Assembly (NCBI GenBank): GCA_964654945.1
Contig: CAZZLN010000007.1
Coordinates: forward strand, 1 to 54,928
DNA from: HGM11788 sp964654945
GTDB lineage: Bacteria > Bacillota > Clostridia > Lachnospirales > CAG-274
Length of the DNA: 54,928 nucleotides
Reading direction: 5' to 3'
Shown: piece by piece, positions 17,445 through 26,598 of the stretch
Position numbering within the stretch: position 1 is the first letter of the stretch
Layout: each line of letters starts with the position of its first letter
Position numbers and translations under genes: made by a program
The notes under the pieces: model-generated
What the model was told of the DNA's origin: nothing
Seen by the model: the letters and a program-made list of their open reading frames with translations, nothing else
Databases searched by the model: none

Positions 17445-17500
17445 GAACTTTTTTTGCATTTTTTGACAATTTTTTGATAATATTTACAGATTTATTTATA

Positions 17501-17529
17501 TTTACAAATTACAAATTTTGTAATACAAT
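17501..17529 (+). promoter_or_regulatory. Promoter of the SLOG-family gene
   Basis: TTTACA (17501-17506), 17 bases, TACAAT (17524-17529). It is followed by AGAAAGG (17541-17547) and the ATG at 17559. Confidence 0.55.
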
Positions 17530-17558
17530 TAAGAAAATACAGAAAGGCATTTTAACCT

Positions 17559-18035
17559 ATGATTAAAACTTGTGCATTTACAGGACACAGAGATTTACCT
17601 AAAAACAAAATAAAAAATATAAAAATAAAACTCGAACAGGAAATTGACAAAGCTATATCAGAGGGATATAAACACTTTATTTCAGGCGGTGCACCCGGAA
17701 TAGATGTTATGGCAGCAAGAATAGTAACGGAAAAAATAGACTTTGATGAAAGTATCAGTTTAAGCCTTATACTGCCCTTTGAAAATTTTATGAATAAGTA
17801 TGATTATTGCTATCTTCAGCCCTACTGCTTTACAATATCATATATACACAAAAACTACTGCATAAGTGCATATTATGACAGAGATAAAAAAATGATTGAT
17901 AAAACAGATTTACTTATAGCCTATTATGATAACAGGGAAAAAGGCGGTACATATGCTACAATAAATTATGCCAATAAAAAAGGTATAAAAACAAAAATAA
18001 TATACGAAAATGATATTCCCGAGGATTTAACCTAA
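17559..18035 (+). CDS. SLOG-family (DUF1273/YpsA-like) protein
   Basis: 158 residues. The Rossmann-like opening TCAFTGHRDLP and the SLOG nucleotide-site motif ISGGAPGIDVMAARIV (about 42-57) place it with the YpsA/DUF1273 group, relatives of the DprA and LOG proteins that bind nucleotide-type ligands. A second conserved stretch near the C-terminus reads KTDLLIAYYDNREKGGT. There is no catalytic lysine-decarboxylase site. The physiological role is unclear. It is monocistronic with its own promoter and runs tail to tail into the next gene with a 9-bp overlap. Confidence 0.88.
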   Translation: MIKTCAFTGHRDLPKNKIKNIKIKLEQEIDKAISEGYKHFISGGAPGIDVMAARIVTEKIDFDESISLSLILPFENFMNKYDYCYLQPYCFTISYIHKNYCISAYYDRDKKMIDKTDLLIAYYDNREKGGTYATINYANKKGIKTKIIYENDIPEDLT

Positions 18036-18734
18036 AAATTCATTTATAATCTTTGCAGCCTCATTTGGCTTTCTGTAAATCCAGAAATGGTCGCCCTTTA
18101 CTATTTTAAGCTTAGCCTTTGAAATATTATCTGCCATTGACTTTGCGTGTGAACACCTTATCATATCCTTATTTCCAACAATAACAAGGGTATCGGATTT
18201 TATATATCTCAGGATATTTTTCTTTATTTTAGGCTCCTTATACATAAGAGCAAGATACTCCTTATTAAGTCTGTTTCTAGGGTCTATAGCTCCTCCAAGC
18301 ACACTGCACCAGTAGCCAACAAAAATCATAGCCATAGTTGAAAATTTTAATCCTCTGAAATTATAGTTTCCGCCTATAAGCACAAGCTTTTTTACAATAT
18401 CCGGATTTTTTACAGCAAACAACATTCCTATATTTGCACCATCACTAAAGCCCACAATATTGACACTATTATATCCAAGCTCTGAAAGTATATTTTCAAG
18501 GTCAATTACCATTGCTCCAAGGGAAAGCTCCCCTCTGCCAAATTCTGACTTACCATGTCCTCTGCTGTCCACAGCTATAACCTTATATTTATTTTTAAGC
18601 AAAGGTATCAATTTTTTAAAATTGGCACTTGATTCGCCATTACCATGCAAAAGCACAACTACTTCATTATTCTGCTCGCCATATATTTCATAATATATAT
18701 TTGCGCTGCCGGATTTTACATATCCACATTTCAT
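18027..18734 (-). CDS. Alpha/beta hydrolase
   Basis: 235 residues with an alpha/beta-hydrolase fold. The oxyanion motif is LLHGNGESS (about 28-36), the nucleophile elbow GFSDGAN (Ser near residue 98) and the acid VGNKD. The catalytic His is in GDHFWIYRKP near the C-terminus. There is no signal peptide. It follows the YlbF gene by 9 bp at the tail of the cobalamin gene run, but nothing ties its substrate to that pathway. Confidence 0.9.
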   Translation of the reverse strand: MKCGYVKSGSANIYYEIYGEQNNEVVVLLHGNGESSANFKKLIPLLKNKYKVIAVDSRGHGKSEFGRGELSLGAMVIDLENILSELGYNSVNIVGFSDGANIGMLFAVKNPDIVKKLVLIGGNYNFRGLKFSTMAMIFVGYWCSVLGGAIDPRNRLNKEYLALMYKEPKIKKNILRYIKSDTLVIVGNKDMIRCSHAKSMADNISKAKLKIVKGDHFWIYRKPNEAAKIINEFLG

Positions 18735-18743
18735 AAAATACTC

Positions 18744-19082
18744 CTATTCAAAAACCTGAAGAACGCATTTAGTTGAAATTTTATCAAAAACTTCATTCAA
18801 AATTTTAACAAGTTTATGTTCATTCATAAAATAAGTTTCAACATCTTTATCAAGCATAAGCTTATAAAATTCCTGTGATAAATATTTTTCTCTGCCAAAA
18901 TCGTAATTGCCATCTTTGCAATTTTGAGCAAAGTCAATATGTTTTCCTTTTATACTGCTTATTTTTTCCATTAGTTCGGCATTATTTTTAATCTTGTTGT
19001 AGGCTCTTTCATATTCAATATATTCTTCACTATGTTTTATAATATCTGAAATCTGTTCTGCTAAATCTAATACTTTATCCAT
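18744..19082 (-). CDS. YlbF/YmcA family protein
   Basis: 112 residues, almost wholly helical, with the family pattern DLAEQISDIIKHSEEY then YERAYNKIKNN near the N-terminus. In Bacillus the YlbF-YmcA-YaaT complex modulates RNase Y and the sporulation and competence pathways. The family has both regulatory and poorly studied members, so the job here is uncertain. It lies 16 bp after the CobQ-CbiC gene on the same strand. Confidence 0.85.
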   Translation of the reverse strand: MDKVLDLAEQISDIIKHSEEYIEYERAYNKIKNNAELMEKISSIKGKHIDFAQNCKDGNYDFGREKYLSQEFYKLMLDKDVETYFMNEHKLVKILNEVFDKISTKCVLQVFE

Positions 19083-19097
19083 TGTAATTCTCCTTTA

Positions 19098-21158
19098 TTA
19101 TTTATCCTTTATTCCGTATAAAATTCCATTGCATATGGCAGCAGCCAAATTTGAGCCTCCTTTTCTGCCTCTTGCAACTATTACAGGAATACCGCTTTGT
19201 TCAATAATTTCCTTTGCCTCAACTACATTTACAAATCCTACAGGAACTGCTATAACAAGTGCAGGCTTTACTATCCCCTTATCTATAAGCTCTCTTAATT
19301 TTATAAGGGCTGTAGGTGCATTTCCTATTGCAAATATATTGTTATCTCCAAGCTCAGCTGCTTTTTCCATTGATGCTGCCGCCCTTGTAGTACCGTTAAT
19401 TTTTGCCTTTTCTGCAATATCCTTATCAGCCATATAACATATAACATTTCCTCCAAATCGTTTAAGGGAGCTTTTGTTTATACCTGATTTTGCCATATTT
19501 GTATCTGTTATAATATCAGCACCATTTATAATTGCATTTCTTGCTATTTCGACTGCATTGCTGCTAAAATACAAATTTTCTGCATAATCAAAATCTGCAG
19601 TAGTATGAATTGCTCTTTTTACAATATCCTTATATTTTTCGGGAATATCAACTGTAAGCTCACTTTCTATAATCTCCATACTTCTTTTTTCAATATCATT
19701 CGGAAGCACATAGCTTATCTGTGAGCTTTCATCTTTATTTTCCATTATTTTTATTATCTTGTCAATATCCATATTTTCTTCAATCATATCTGCAAGAATA
19801 TCATACTGTTTTTCCTTGTATTCTTTAAAGCTTATAAATTTGCTGTCAGCCTTAATTCCCTTTTTATCAGCTATATATTTAATAAGATTTTCTCCAAAGC
19901 TGCCCTCATCAAATATTCCATGTACATAAGTCCCGAAAATATTATCTTTAATAAGTCCGCCATTTGTATCAAATTTTTCTCCGCTGTGTATTACAGTTTC
20001 GCCACAATGAATTTCATAACCCTCATATTCAGAACCGTTTAAAAATTCAGATATAATTTTCCCCTTAGTCTGTATTCTCTGCTTTTCGGCATTAATATAT
20101 GTATCACAGTCAAGAAGTCCCATACCTCTTATATTTCCCTCGTCATTATCAAAAATATTTTTTCCAAGCATCTGATAGCCGCCGCATATACCCATAATTA
20201 AAGTTGATTTTGGAAGTCTTTTAATATTAGCCTCAAGACCGTTTTCTCTTAACCATTTCATATCACTTACGGTATTTTTAGTCCCGGGAAGTATTACAAT
20301 ATCGGGAGTACCAAGCTCTGATGTTTTTTTTACATATCTCACACCCTTTGATTCAAGAGAAATAAAATCGGTAAAATTTGAAATTTTAGGAAATCTTATA
20401 ACTGCAATATCAATTTCTGATTTAATATTTCTGTCAAATCTTTCTGAAAGGCTGTCTTCATCATCAATATCAAATTCAGTATACGGAAGAACTCCTACAA
20501 TATCTTTATGGCATTTTGATTTAAGCATTTTAAGTCCCGGCTCAAGAATTGACTTATCACCCCTAAATTTATTTATGACAAGTCCCTTAATTCTTTTTCT
20601 TTCTGATGGTGTTAAAAGCTCTATTGTGCCATACAGCTGAGCAAAAACTCCGCCTTTGTCAATATCTCCTACAAGTATTACGGGAGCATCTGCAATTTCA
20701 GCCATACCCATATTTACTATATCATCAGCCTTTAAATTAATTTCGGCAGGAGAGCCGGCACCCTCTATAACAACAACATCATATTTTTCACACAACAAAT
20801 CAAAAGCCTTTTTTATAGTCGGCACCAGATTTTTTTTATACTTAAAATAATCTCTTGCGCTCATATTGCCTATTGGTTCACCCATAACAATAACCTGTGA
20901 GCCAGTGTCGGAATTAGGCTTCAGCAAAATAGGATTCATAATAACTTCAGGCTTAATCCCCGCTGATTCTGCCTGTACAACCTGTGCTCTGCCCATTTCA
21001 AGTCCATCATCTGTTATATATGAATTTAAAGCCATATTCTGTGACTTAAAGGGAGCAGCCTTATATCCCCGCCTTTTAAAAACCCTTAAAAGTCCTGCTG
21101 TAACAATTGATTTTCCAACATTAGACATTGTTCCCTGTATCATTAAAACCATAGCCAT
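19098..21158 (-). CDS. cobQ: Fused cobyric acid synthase CobQ and precorrin-8X methylmutase CbiC
   Basis: 686 residues in one frame. Residues 1-475 are CobQ: ATP-site GTMSNVGKS (9-17), amidotransferase nucleophile Cys325 (GICGGYQMLG) and catalytic His413 (YVHGIF). It amidates adenosylcobyrinate diamide to adenosylcobyric acid. Residues about 481-686 are CbiC: AIHTTADFDYAE with the methyl-migration His518, then TDTNMAKSGI and GNAPTALIKL. That half makes cobyrinate from precorrin-8X. Each half is close to full length, so this is a real fusion rather than a remnant. The two steps are not adjacent in the pathway. The start is backed by AGAGG; the ATG overlaps the cbiB stop by 16 bp. Confidence 0.95.
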   Translation of the reverse strand: MAMVLMIQGTMSNVGKSIVTAGLLRVFKRRGYKAAPFKSQNMALNSYITDDGLEMGRAQVVQAESAGIKPEVIMNPILLKPNSDTGSQVIVMGEPIGNMSARDYFKYKKNLVPTIKKAFDLLCEKYDVVVIEGAGSPAEINLKADDIVNMGMAEIADAPVILVGDIDKGGVFAQLYGTIELLTPSERKRIKGLVINKFRGDKSILEPGLKMLKSKCHKDIVGVLPYTEFDIDDEDSLSERFDRNIKSEIDIAVIRFPKISNFTDFISLESKGVRYVKKTSELGTPDIVILPGTKNTVSDMKWLRENGLEANIKRLPKSTLIMGICGGYQMLGKNIFDNDEGNIRGMGLLDCDTYINAEKQRIQTKGKIISEFLNGSEYEGYEIHCGETVIHSGEKFDTNGGLIKDNIFGTYVHGIFDEGSFGENLIKYIADKKGIKADSKFISFKEYKEKQYDILADMIEENMDIDKIIKIMENKDESSQISYVLPNDIEKRSMEIIESELTVDIPEKYKDIVKRAIHTTADFDYAENLYFSSNAVEIARNAIINGADIITDTNMAKSGINKSSLKRFGGNVICYMADKDIAEKAKINGTTRAAASMEKAAELGDNNIFAIGNAPTALIKLRELIDKGIVKPALVIAVPVGFVNVVEAKEIIEQSGIPVIVARGRKGGSNLAAAICNGILYGIKDK

Positions 21159-22087
21159 ATTACAATACCTCTTAAAATTAAACCTATAATCAAAAACAAA
21201 AATGCAGCTGCAAACATTATATCATTTGCACTTTTTATATCGTCATATTTTATATTTCTGATATTATCGCCTATATATTTCTTTTTGTAAAGCTTTCCAA
21301 AATAATAAGCATCACCTGCAAGCTGAATATCCAATGCCCCTGCACATACGGATTCTGTCTGTGCCGAATTGGGACTTGCATGATTAAACCTATCTCTTTT
21401 CCATACAATAAAAGCATTTTTATAATCATATTTAAGTACAAAAGACGCTGCAATCATAAACAATGCCGATAATCTTGAGGGTATAAAATTAACAATATCA
21501 TCAAGCTTTGCACCGGCTCTGCCTATATCAATATATTTTTCATCTTTATATCCAAGCATTGAATCTAAAGTGTTTATTGCCTTGTAGATAAGTGCAAGAG
21601 GCCCTCCGCCTATAAGCATATAAAAAAGAGGTGCCATAACTCCGTCAGAAGCATTTTCAGCAACAGTTTCAACAGCAGCCTTTGTAATGCCTTTTTCATC
21701 AAGATTTTGTGTATCTCTGCCTACTATCATAGAAACAGCTTTTCTTGCCCCCTTAATATCACCTTTTTTAAGCTCATAATATACTTTCATACTTTCATTT
21801 TTAAGGCACCTCATAGCAAGAGCATAATAGCACATAACGCCATTTAAAATAACTGCTAATCTTATGTCAATTTTACAGCATAAAAACAAAATACCATAGC
21901 CTGCAAAACCGGTTATAAAAACAGTAACAAAAGTTATAATATATCCTGAAACAACAAGATTTTTACACTTTCTTCCAATATTTTCAAGAATTGAAATAAG
22001 AGAGCCAATCCATCTTACAGGATGTGGCATATTATAGGGATCACCAAACAAAAAATCAAGCAAAAAGCCTAAAACAACACTTATCAT
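21143..22087 (-). CDS. cbiB: Adenosylcobinamide-phosphate synthase CbiB
   Basis: Membrane enzyme that attaches the aminopropanol (phosphate) arm to adenosylcobyric acid. 314 residues with several hydrophobic helices. Family motifs are DPYNMPHPVRWIG near the N-terminus, ENASDGVMAPLFYMLIGGG in the middle and HASPNSAQTESVCAGAL towards the end. It is flanked by overlapping genes on both sides within the cobalamin operon. Confidence 0.96.
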   Translation of the reverse strand: MISVVLGFLLDFLFGDPYNMPHPVRWIGSLISILENIGRKCKNLVVSGYIITFVTVFITGFAGYGILFLCCKIDIRLAVILNGVMCYYALAMRCLKNESMKVYYELKKGDIKGARKAVSMIVGRDTQNLDEKGITKAAVETVAENASDGVMAPLFYMLIGGGPLALIYKAINTLDSMLGYKDEKYIDIGRAGAKLDDIVNFIPSRLSALFMIAASFVLKYDYKNAFIVWKRDRFNHASPNSAQTESVCAGALDIQLAGDAYYFGKLYKKKYIGDNIRNIKYDDIKSANDIMFAAAFLFLIIGLILRGIVIWLWF

Positions 22088-22638
22088 ATTTTTTCTTCTA
22101 CCTTAATTCTGTTATTTTCAAAATTGCAAATATATCCCTTTCCATTATCTGCAATATGGTCAAAATAATTATATCCGCCAAGTTTATATAAAACTGCCAT
22201 TATAGTTCCGCCATGTACAACAAAAGCAATATTTTTACTTTCAGCATTTTTAATTGTTTTTAAAAAGGCATTACAGCATCTTTCGCAAAATTTTTCAAAG
22301 CTTTCGCCATTTGGAATTTCAGCAAGTCCGCCGCTGTCAAGCCATTTTTTATATTCAGCATTTCCATTTAGCTCATTATGATTTTTACCCTCAAAAATAC
22401 CAAAATCAATCTCTCTTAAATCTTCAACTATTTCAGCATTATATTCCGGAAATATAATTTTAGCAGTTTCTCTGCATCTTTTCATGGGACTTGTAAATAC
22501 CTTGTCCACAGATGGATAGGTTATTTTTTTGAGAAGCTCTTTTCCCTTTTGGGAAAGACCCTCATCAGTAGCACAGCCTATAAATTTTTTATTAATATTT
22601 CCCTCTGTCATACCATGACGAATTAATATAACTTTCAT
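22084..22638 (-). CDS. cobC: Histidine phosphatase, probable alpha-ribazole phosphatase
   Basis: 184 residues of the phosphoglycerate-mutase-like fold. The phosphohistidine motif is LIRHGMTEGN (residues 4-13), with the second His in FVVHGGTIMAVLY and the acid in REIDFGIFEG. Position between cbiB and the CobU-like gene, with 4-bp overlaps, argues for CobC, which dephosphorylates alpha-ribazole phosphate or cobalamin phosphate. Specificity within this broad family is inferred from the operon. Confidence 0.88.
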   Translation of the reverse strand: MKVILIRHGMTEGNINKKFIGCATDEGLSQKGKELLKKITYPSVDKVFTSPMKRCRETAKIIFPEYNAEIVEDLREIDFGIFEGKNHNELNGNAEYKKWLDSGGLAEIPNGESFEKFCERCCNAFLKTIKNAESKNIAFVVHGGTIMAVLYKLGGYNYFDHIADNGKGYICNFENNRIKVEEKI

Positions 22639-22997
22639 TTTATTACCTGTCCTATTCCGCAGAATATTCTCGTTACACTCTCACTTTTTTCAGCAAGTAT
22701 GCAACAGCATCTGCCAACATATTCTCTGTATTCTTCTTCGCTTTTGTCCATAGGTACAATCCCATTTCCAACTTCATCACATATAATAACATCAGCATCA
22801 ATATTTTTAACAAAATCTATAGCATCAATATTTTTATTAATCAGTCTTTTAATTAATAAATTAAGTTTATTTATTCCTCTATAGTTATTTATAAGAGAAA
22901 TATCTTCTTTTTCTCCATCAAAAAACTCTGTTATATTTTCATTATTTTTAACATAATTAAGTTTACACTGTCCAAAACCGCCTATATATAATTTCAT
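22635..22997 (-). CDS. CobU-like protein lacking the P-loop
   Basis: 120 residues. The C-terminal half, ICDEVGNGIVPMDKSEEEYR followed by a stretch ending GIGQVIK, matches the C-terminal part of CobU (consensus NEVGxGIVP...RxFRD). The N-terminal ATP-binding P-loop (GGxxSGKS) and the guanylylated-His region are replaced by a short unrelated start, MKLYIGGFGQCKLNYVK. It cannot be a normal kinase by itself. It overlaps cobC and cobS by 4 bp. It may be a subunit or remnant paired with the P-loop-bearing paralogue at 23755-24243. Confidence 0.75.
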   Translation of the reverse strand: MKLYIGGFGQCKLNYVKNNENITEFFDGEKEDISLINNYRGINKLNLLIKRLINKNIDAIDFVKNIDADVIICDEVGNGIVPMDKSEEEYREYVGRCCCILAEKSESVTRIFCGIGQVIK

Positions 22998-23755
22998 AAA
23001 ACTCCACCTATTCCTATAACAGCAATTGCAATAAGCTCTGTCATACTTATAAACCAGCCTATTAAATCTCCGCTTATGCCGCCAATTTTTTTTACAATAT
23101 AATGTAAAAAATAAACAGTAACAATAAACAATGCTCCAACCACAGCTGCACCTGTAATAAGATTAAGCATTTCAAAAAATGCTGCTGATATAAGTATAAA
23201 TACCAGAGCAAAAAGACCTGTTATAATTTTATCAGCACTATTTTTAAATGTATATAAAAGTCCTGATTTTTTTGAAGCATCTGTAGACACAATAACAAAT
23301 GCAGATATTGCCCTTGACGCAAAAAATGCAGTCATACACATCTGAACCTGCCATAAATTACGAACACAGGTCATTGCACCAAAGAATACTAAAAAATAAA
23401 GTATAACACCAATCATTGCAAAAGCACCTGCTCTGCTGTCATCAAGAATTTCAAGCATTTTTTCTCTGTCAGCGTGAGAGCCAAGCGCATCACAGGTATC
23501 CATAAACCCGTCAATATGAATACCACCTGTTACAGCAACAGGAATAACGGTTGCAACAGCACCAAAAACAATGTTGTTAAGCTCCATATATTCTGCAAGC
23601 TTAAACCAGCCTATTTCAACAATGCCAATAATCAATCCGATAAAAGGAATAAAGCAAAACATATATTTCATATTTTCTTTTTCCCACTTTATATTTGGCA
23701 TAGGTATTTTACTAAACATACTAAATGCTATAATTATACTCTTAACTACATTCAT
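22994..23755 (-). CDS. cobS: Adenosylcobinamide-GDP ribazoletransferase CobS
   Basis: Joins the lower-ligand nucleoside to adenosylcobinamide-GDP at the membrane, the final assembly step. 253 residues with six or so hydrophobic helices. The metal-binding motif is HIDGFMDTCDALGSH (about residues 79-93), followed by DDSRAGAFAMIG. It sits between the two CobU-type genes with 1-4 bp overlaps. Confidence 0.96.
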   Translation of the reverse strand: MNVVKSIIIAFSMFSKIPMPNIKWEKENMKYMFCFIPFIGLIIGIVEIGWFKLAEYMELNNIVFGAVATVIPVAVTGGIHIDGFMDTCDALGSHADREKMLEILDDSRAGAFAMIGVILYFLVFFGAMTCVRNLWQVQMCMTAFFASRAISAFVIVSTDASKKSGLLYTFKNSADKIITGLFALVFILISAAFFEMLNLITGAAVVGALFIVTVYFLHYIVKKIGGISGDLIGWFISMTELIAIAVIGIGGVL

Positions 23756-24243
23756 TATTTTACCTCCAAAGCTATACCGCAGACTACTTCAACTGCCTTG
23801 TCTGCCATTTTAGTAAGCTCACTGTTTATATAAGCCATATTTTCAATGTATTTTTCAGTTTCACTGTCATATTTAATACCATCTTCAAAAATATTGTTTG
23901 ATACAACAATTATATTATCACATTTAATTTTAGATATGCTGTCAACAACATACCTTCCGTCCTTTGGATTTTTTTCAAACATTTCATTAGCTAAAAGATT
24001 TGACATACATTCTATAATAACAGTATCACTTACTTCAATTTCACCTATATCTCTGTATTTTTCAATTAATATAAAACCCTTTCCCTCTCTAAGCTTTCTG
24101 TGTCTTTTTATTCTTAAATCTGCACTTCCTCCATAGGGGAACATTGTTGCCACATAATATACTTTTTTGCCAAGACTTTGAGCAAGTTTTTCACTGTATT
24201 CGGATTTACCTGAGGCACTGCCCCCTAAAACTAAAGCTAACAT
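23755..24243 (-). CDS. cobU: Adenosylcobinamide kinase/guanylyltransferase CobU
   Basis: 162 residues. The P-loop is GGSASGKSEYSEKLA (7-21), and RIKRHRKLRE carries the His expected to be guanylylated. The usual NEVGxGIVP block is altered here to SNNIFEDGIKYDSETEKY, while the neighbouring P-loop-less protein keeps the canonical block. The enzyme phosphorylates adenosylcobinamide and converts it to the GDP form. The start overlaps cobT by 7 bp. Confidence 0.9.
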   Translation of the reverse strand: MLALVLGGSASGKSEYSEKLAQSLGKKVYYVATMFPYGGSADLRIKRHRKLREGKGFILIEKYRDIGEIEVSDTVIIECMSNLLANEMFEKNPKDGRYVVDSISKIKCDNIIVVSNNIFEDGIKYDSETEKYIENMAYINSELTKMADKAVEVVCGIALEVK

Positions 24244-25244
24244 CTTTTATATTCTTCCATTTCAAGCTGTTCAAAGGTTTTGTTGTTATAAATTTCAATA
24301 GCCATATCCAAAAGGGGAAAAAGCATTACTGCACCGCTTCCCTCTCCCAGAGCCATATTCCCATGTATAACAGGGTCAAACTCAAGCTTTTTAGAAACAA
24401 GCTGAGATACCGGCTCTTTTCCAATATGAGATGGCAAAATATAACTGCAAATATCATTGTCAATATAATATGCAATAAGAGCTGATACTGCTGATACTGC
24501 ACCATCAATTATAACAGGCACATTATATTTTTTAGCTCCAATTATTGCACCTGCCATAGCAATTATATCATATCCTCCAAGCTTTGACACTATATCCCAT
24601 AAATTTTTTGGCTTATGAAGTGCTATTGCTTTTTTAACAACATTAATTTTGTTTTCAAATTTTTCATCAGTAAGTCCTGAACCCCTGCCTGTCACAATTT
24701 CAGCAGGCATATTAAGAAGCACAGCTGCAACGGCAGCAGTTGTTGTTGTATTGCCTATTCCCATTTCTCCTATTGCGATAATATTATAGCCTTTTTCTTT
24801 AAGCTCGCCTATTGTTTCAACTCCTGCATTAAAAGCCTGTTTTGCCTGTTTGACAGTCATTGCAGCTTCTTTCGCAATATTTTTAGTGCCTCTTGAAACA
24901 TTTTTATTTATAACACCCTTAACCTCTGCTTTAATACCAACATCTACTGCAAAGCAGTCACAATTACATACCTTTGCCATTTTTGCAACAGTTGATATTC
25001 CCTTGGTTATATTTTCTGCAACAAGGGCAGTTACAAAATTATCTGTCTGTGCAATACCTTCTTCAACAACACCATTGTCAGAACAAAATATAGCTGCTGC
25101 CTTTTTATTTATATGTATATCAGTACTTCCTTGAATTGCACCTATTTTGCATATTAATTTTTCAAATTTTCCAAGTCCGTCAATTGGTTTTGCTATGTTA
25201 TCCCATTTTTTCTGAACCCGATTATATATTTCATCATAATTCAT
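24237..25244 (-). CDS. cobT: Nicotinate-nucleotide:dimethylbenzimidazole phosphoribosyltransferase CobT
   Basis: Activates the lower-ligand base by transferring phosphoribose from nicotinate mononucleotide. The start is the ATG at 25244, behind GAGGA; the open frame begins three codons earlier with TTG. About 335 residues. Motifs: VVEEGIAQTDNFVTA, GEMGIGNTTTTAAV, TGRGSGLTDE, and ALGEGSGAVMLFPLL with the catalytic Glu. It lies 5 bp after cbiA. Confidence 0.97.
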   Translation of the reverse strand: MNYDEIYNRVQKKWDNIAKPIDGLGKFEKLICKIGAIQGSTDIHINKKAAAIFCSDNGVVEEGIAQTDNFVTALVAENITKGISTVAKMAKVCNCDCFAVDVGIKAEVKGVINKNVSRGTKNIAKEAAMTVKQAKQAFNAGVETIGELKEKGYNIIAIGEMGIGNTTTTAAVAAVLLNMPAEIVTGRGSGLTDEKFENKINVVKKAIALHKPKNLWDIVSKLGGYDIIAMAGAIIGAKKYNVPVIIDGAVSAVSALIAYYIDNDICSYILPSHIGKEPVSQLVSKKLEFDPVIHGNMALGEGSGAVMLFPLLDMAIEIYNNKTFEQLEMEEYKRC

Positions 25245-25249
25245 TATAA

Positions 25250-26545
25250 TCAATCCTCTAAAAAATTTTCAAGGGCTTTTCTGTTTCCGTAAAAATAAAT
25301 ATGGGGGAAACCTGCATAAAGATTAGCAGTTGTATTCACCGCCTTATGTTCTCTTGTGCTGTTTGGTTTTATAAGCCTGAAAGAATTTCCGGAAAATGTG
25401 CTGTTCCAGTAGTGAAACTCATGACAGGTAATACTCTCTCCTTTTTTACAAAGAATATTGTCCTTCTGTGCAATCATAGTAAAATATCCAAAATTTTGAA
25501 GTCTTTCGGTTCTATAGGCAATACCGTTAATAACATTTGCCATATTGTAAATATGACCGCTTACACTTTCAATCTCTCTGTGAAGATACATAAAACCTCC
25601 GCACTCTGCAATAGTTTTAAGTCCACCGTCAATTTTAGATTTAATATCAGCTAAAAGCTCCTTATTCTCTGAAAGCCTTTGAGCATAAATTTCGGGATAG
25701 CCTCCGCTTAATATAAGTCTGTCACAATCAGGCAGTGTTCTTGCTCTTAAAGGAGAAAAAAACACAATTTCGCATCCATATTCTTTAAGCATATTTATAT
25801 TATCATCATATATAAAAGAGAAAGCTTCATCATAAGCAATTGCTACTTTTTTATTATATTTTTTTGTAATTTTTGTTTTATTGTATTCTAAATCCGAAGT
25901 ATTCTCTGCAATTTTTATAATACTGTCAATATCAACAGACTCCAAAACCTGTTTTTCAATTAAATTGATTTTAGTATCAATAGCTTTTGGTTCAGTAAGT
26001 CCAAGATGTCTGCTTTTAAAAGCCATTTTTTCGTCATCAGGCATATATCCTAAAGGTATTATATCCATATTCTCCGCTATCTCAGCCATTTTTTTATACG
26101 TCATTGCTGAAATTCTGTTAAATATAACGCCCTTAATATTATTTTTTCTATATTCTGAAAATCCTTTAATTAATGCTCCCACTGAATTTGCAATACCCTT
26201 GCAGTCCATAATAATTACAACAGGTGTATCTGTCATTTGTGATATTTCATAAGCAGAAGCCTTTTCGGTAAAACTGATACCATCATAAAAACCCATAGCT
26301 CCCTCTATAACAGAAAACTCAGAACAATCAAGAAGCTGACAAATCTCATCTCTTTTGCAAAAAAAGCTGTCTAAGTTGCTGCTTAAAACATTAATTGACT
26401 TATGATACATACTGTCAATATAATCAGGACCGCACTTAAATGCTCTTACAGGTATATTTTTGTTTTTTAAAGCCTTTAATATTCCACATACAACTGTAGT
26501 TTTACCACTGTTGCTTCCTATAGAAGAAAACATAATTCTCGGCAT
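25250..26545 (-). CDS. cbiA: Cobyrinate a,c-diamide synthase CbiA/CobB
   Basis: ATP- and glutamine-dependent amidation of cobyrinate side chains a and c. 431 residues. The P-loop is SSIGSNSGKTTVVCG at residues 7-21, and the class I amidotransferase nucleophile lies in AECGGFMYLH (about residue 315). The C-terminal conserved region is HEFHYWNS. It is the first gene of the cobalamin operon, with GAGGTG before the ATG and a promoter only about 25 bp upstream. Confidence 0.96.
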   Translation of the reverse strand: MPRIMFSSIGSNSGKTTVVCGILKALKNKNIPVRAFKCGPDYIDSMYHKSINVLSSNLDSFFCKRDEICQLLDCSEFSVIEGAMGFYDGISFTEKASAYEISQMTDTPVVIIMDCKGIANSVGALIKGFSEYRKNNIKGVIFNRISAMTYKKMAEIAENMDIIPLGYMPDDEKMAFKSRHLGLTEPKAIDTKINLIEKQVLESVDIDSIIKIAENTSDLEYNKTKITKKYNKKVAIAYDEAFSFIYDDNINMLKEYGCEIVFFSPLRARTLPDCDRLILSGGYPEIYAQRLSENKELLADIKSKIDGGLKTIAECGGFMYLHREIESVSGHIYNMANVINGIAYRTERLQNFGYFTMIAQKDNILCKKGESITCHEFHYWNSTFSGNSFRLIKPNSTREHKAVNTTANLYAGFPHIYFYGNRKALENFLED

Positions 26546-26569
26546 TATAGCACCTCACTTAACATAAAT

Positions 26570-26598
26570 AGTATACCACTAAATTAAAAAAAGTCCAA
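26570..26598 (-). promoter_or_regulatory. Promoter of the cobalamin operon, embedded in a terminator
   Basis: On the minus strand TTGGAC (26593-26598) is separated by exactly 17 bases from TATACT (26570-26575). The -35 hexamer is the downstream arm of the terminator hairpin of the preceding gene. The leader is then only about 20 nt, too short for a cobalamin riboswitch. Confidence 0.6.

Noticed and set aside
23474..23833. Plus-strand frames inside cobS and cobU
   Set aside because: They mirror the antisense of real cobalamin genes and carry no recognisable domain.
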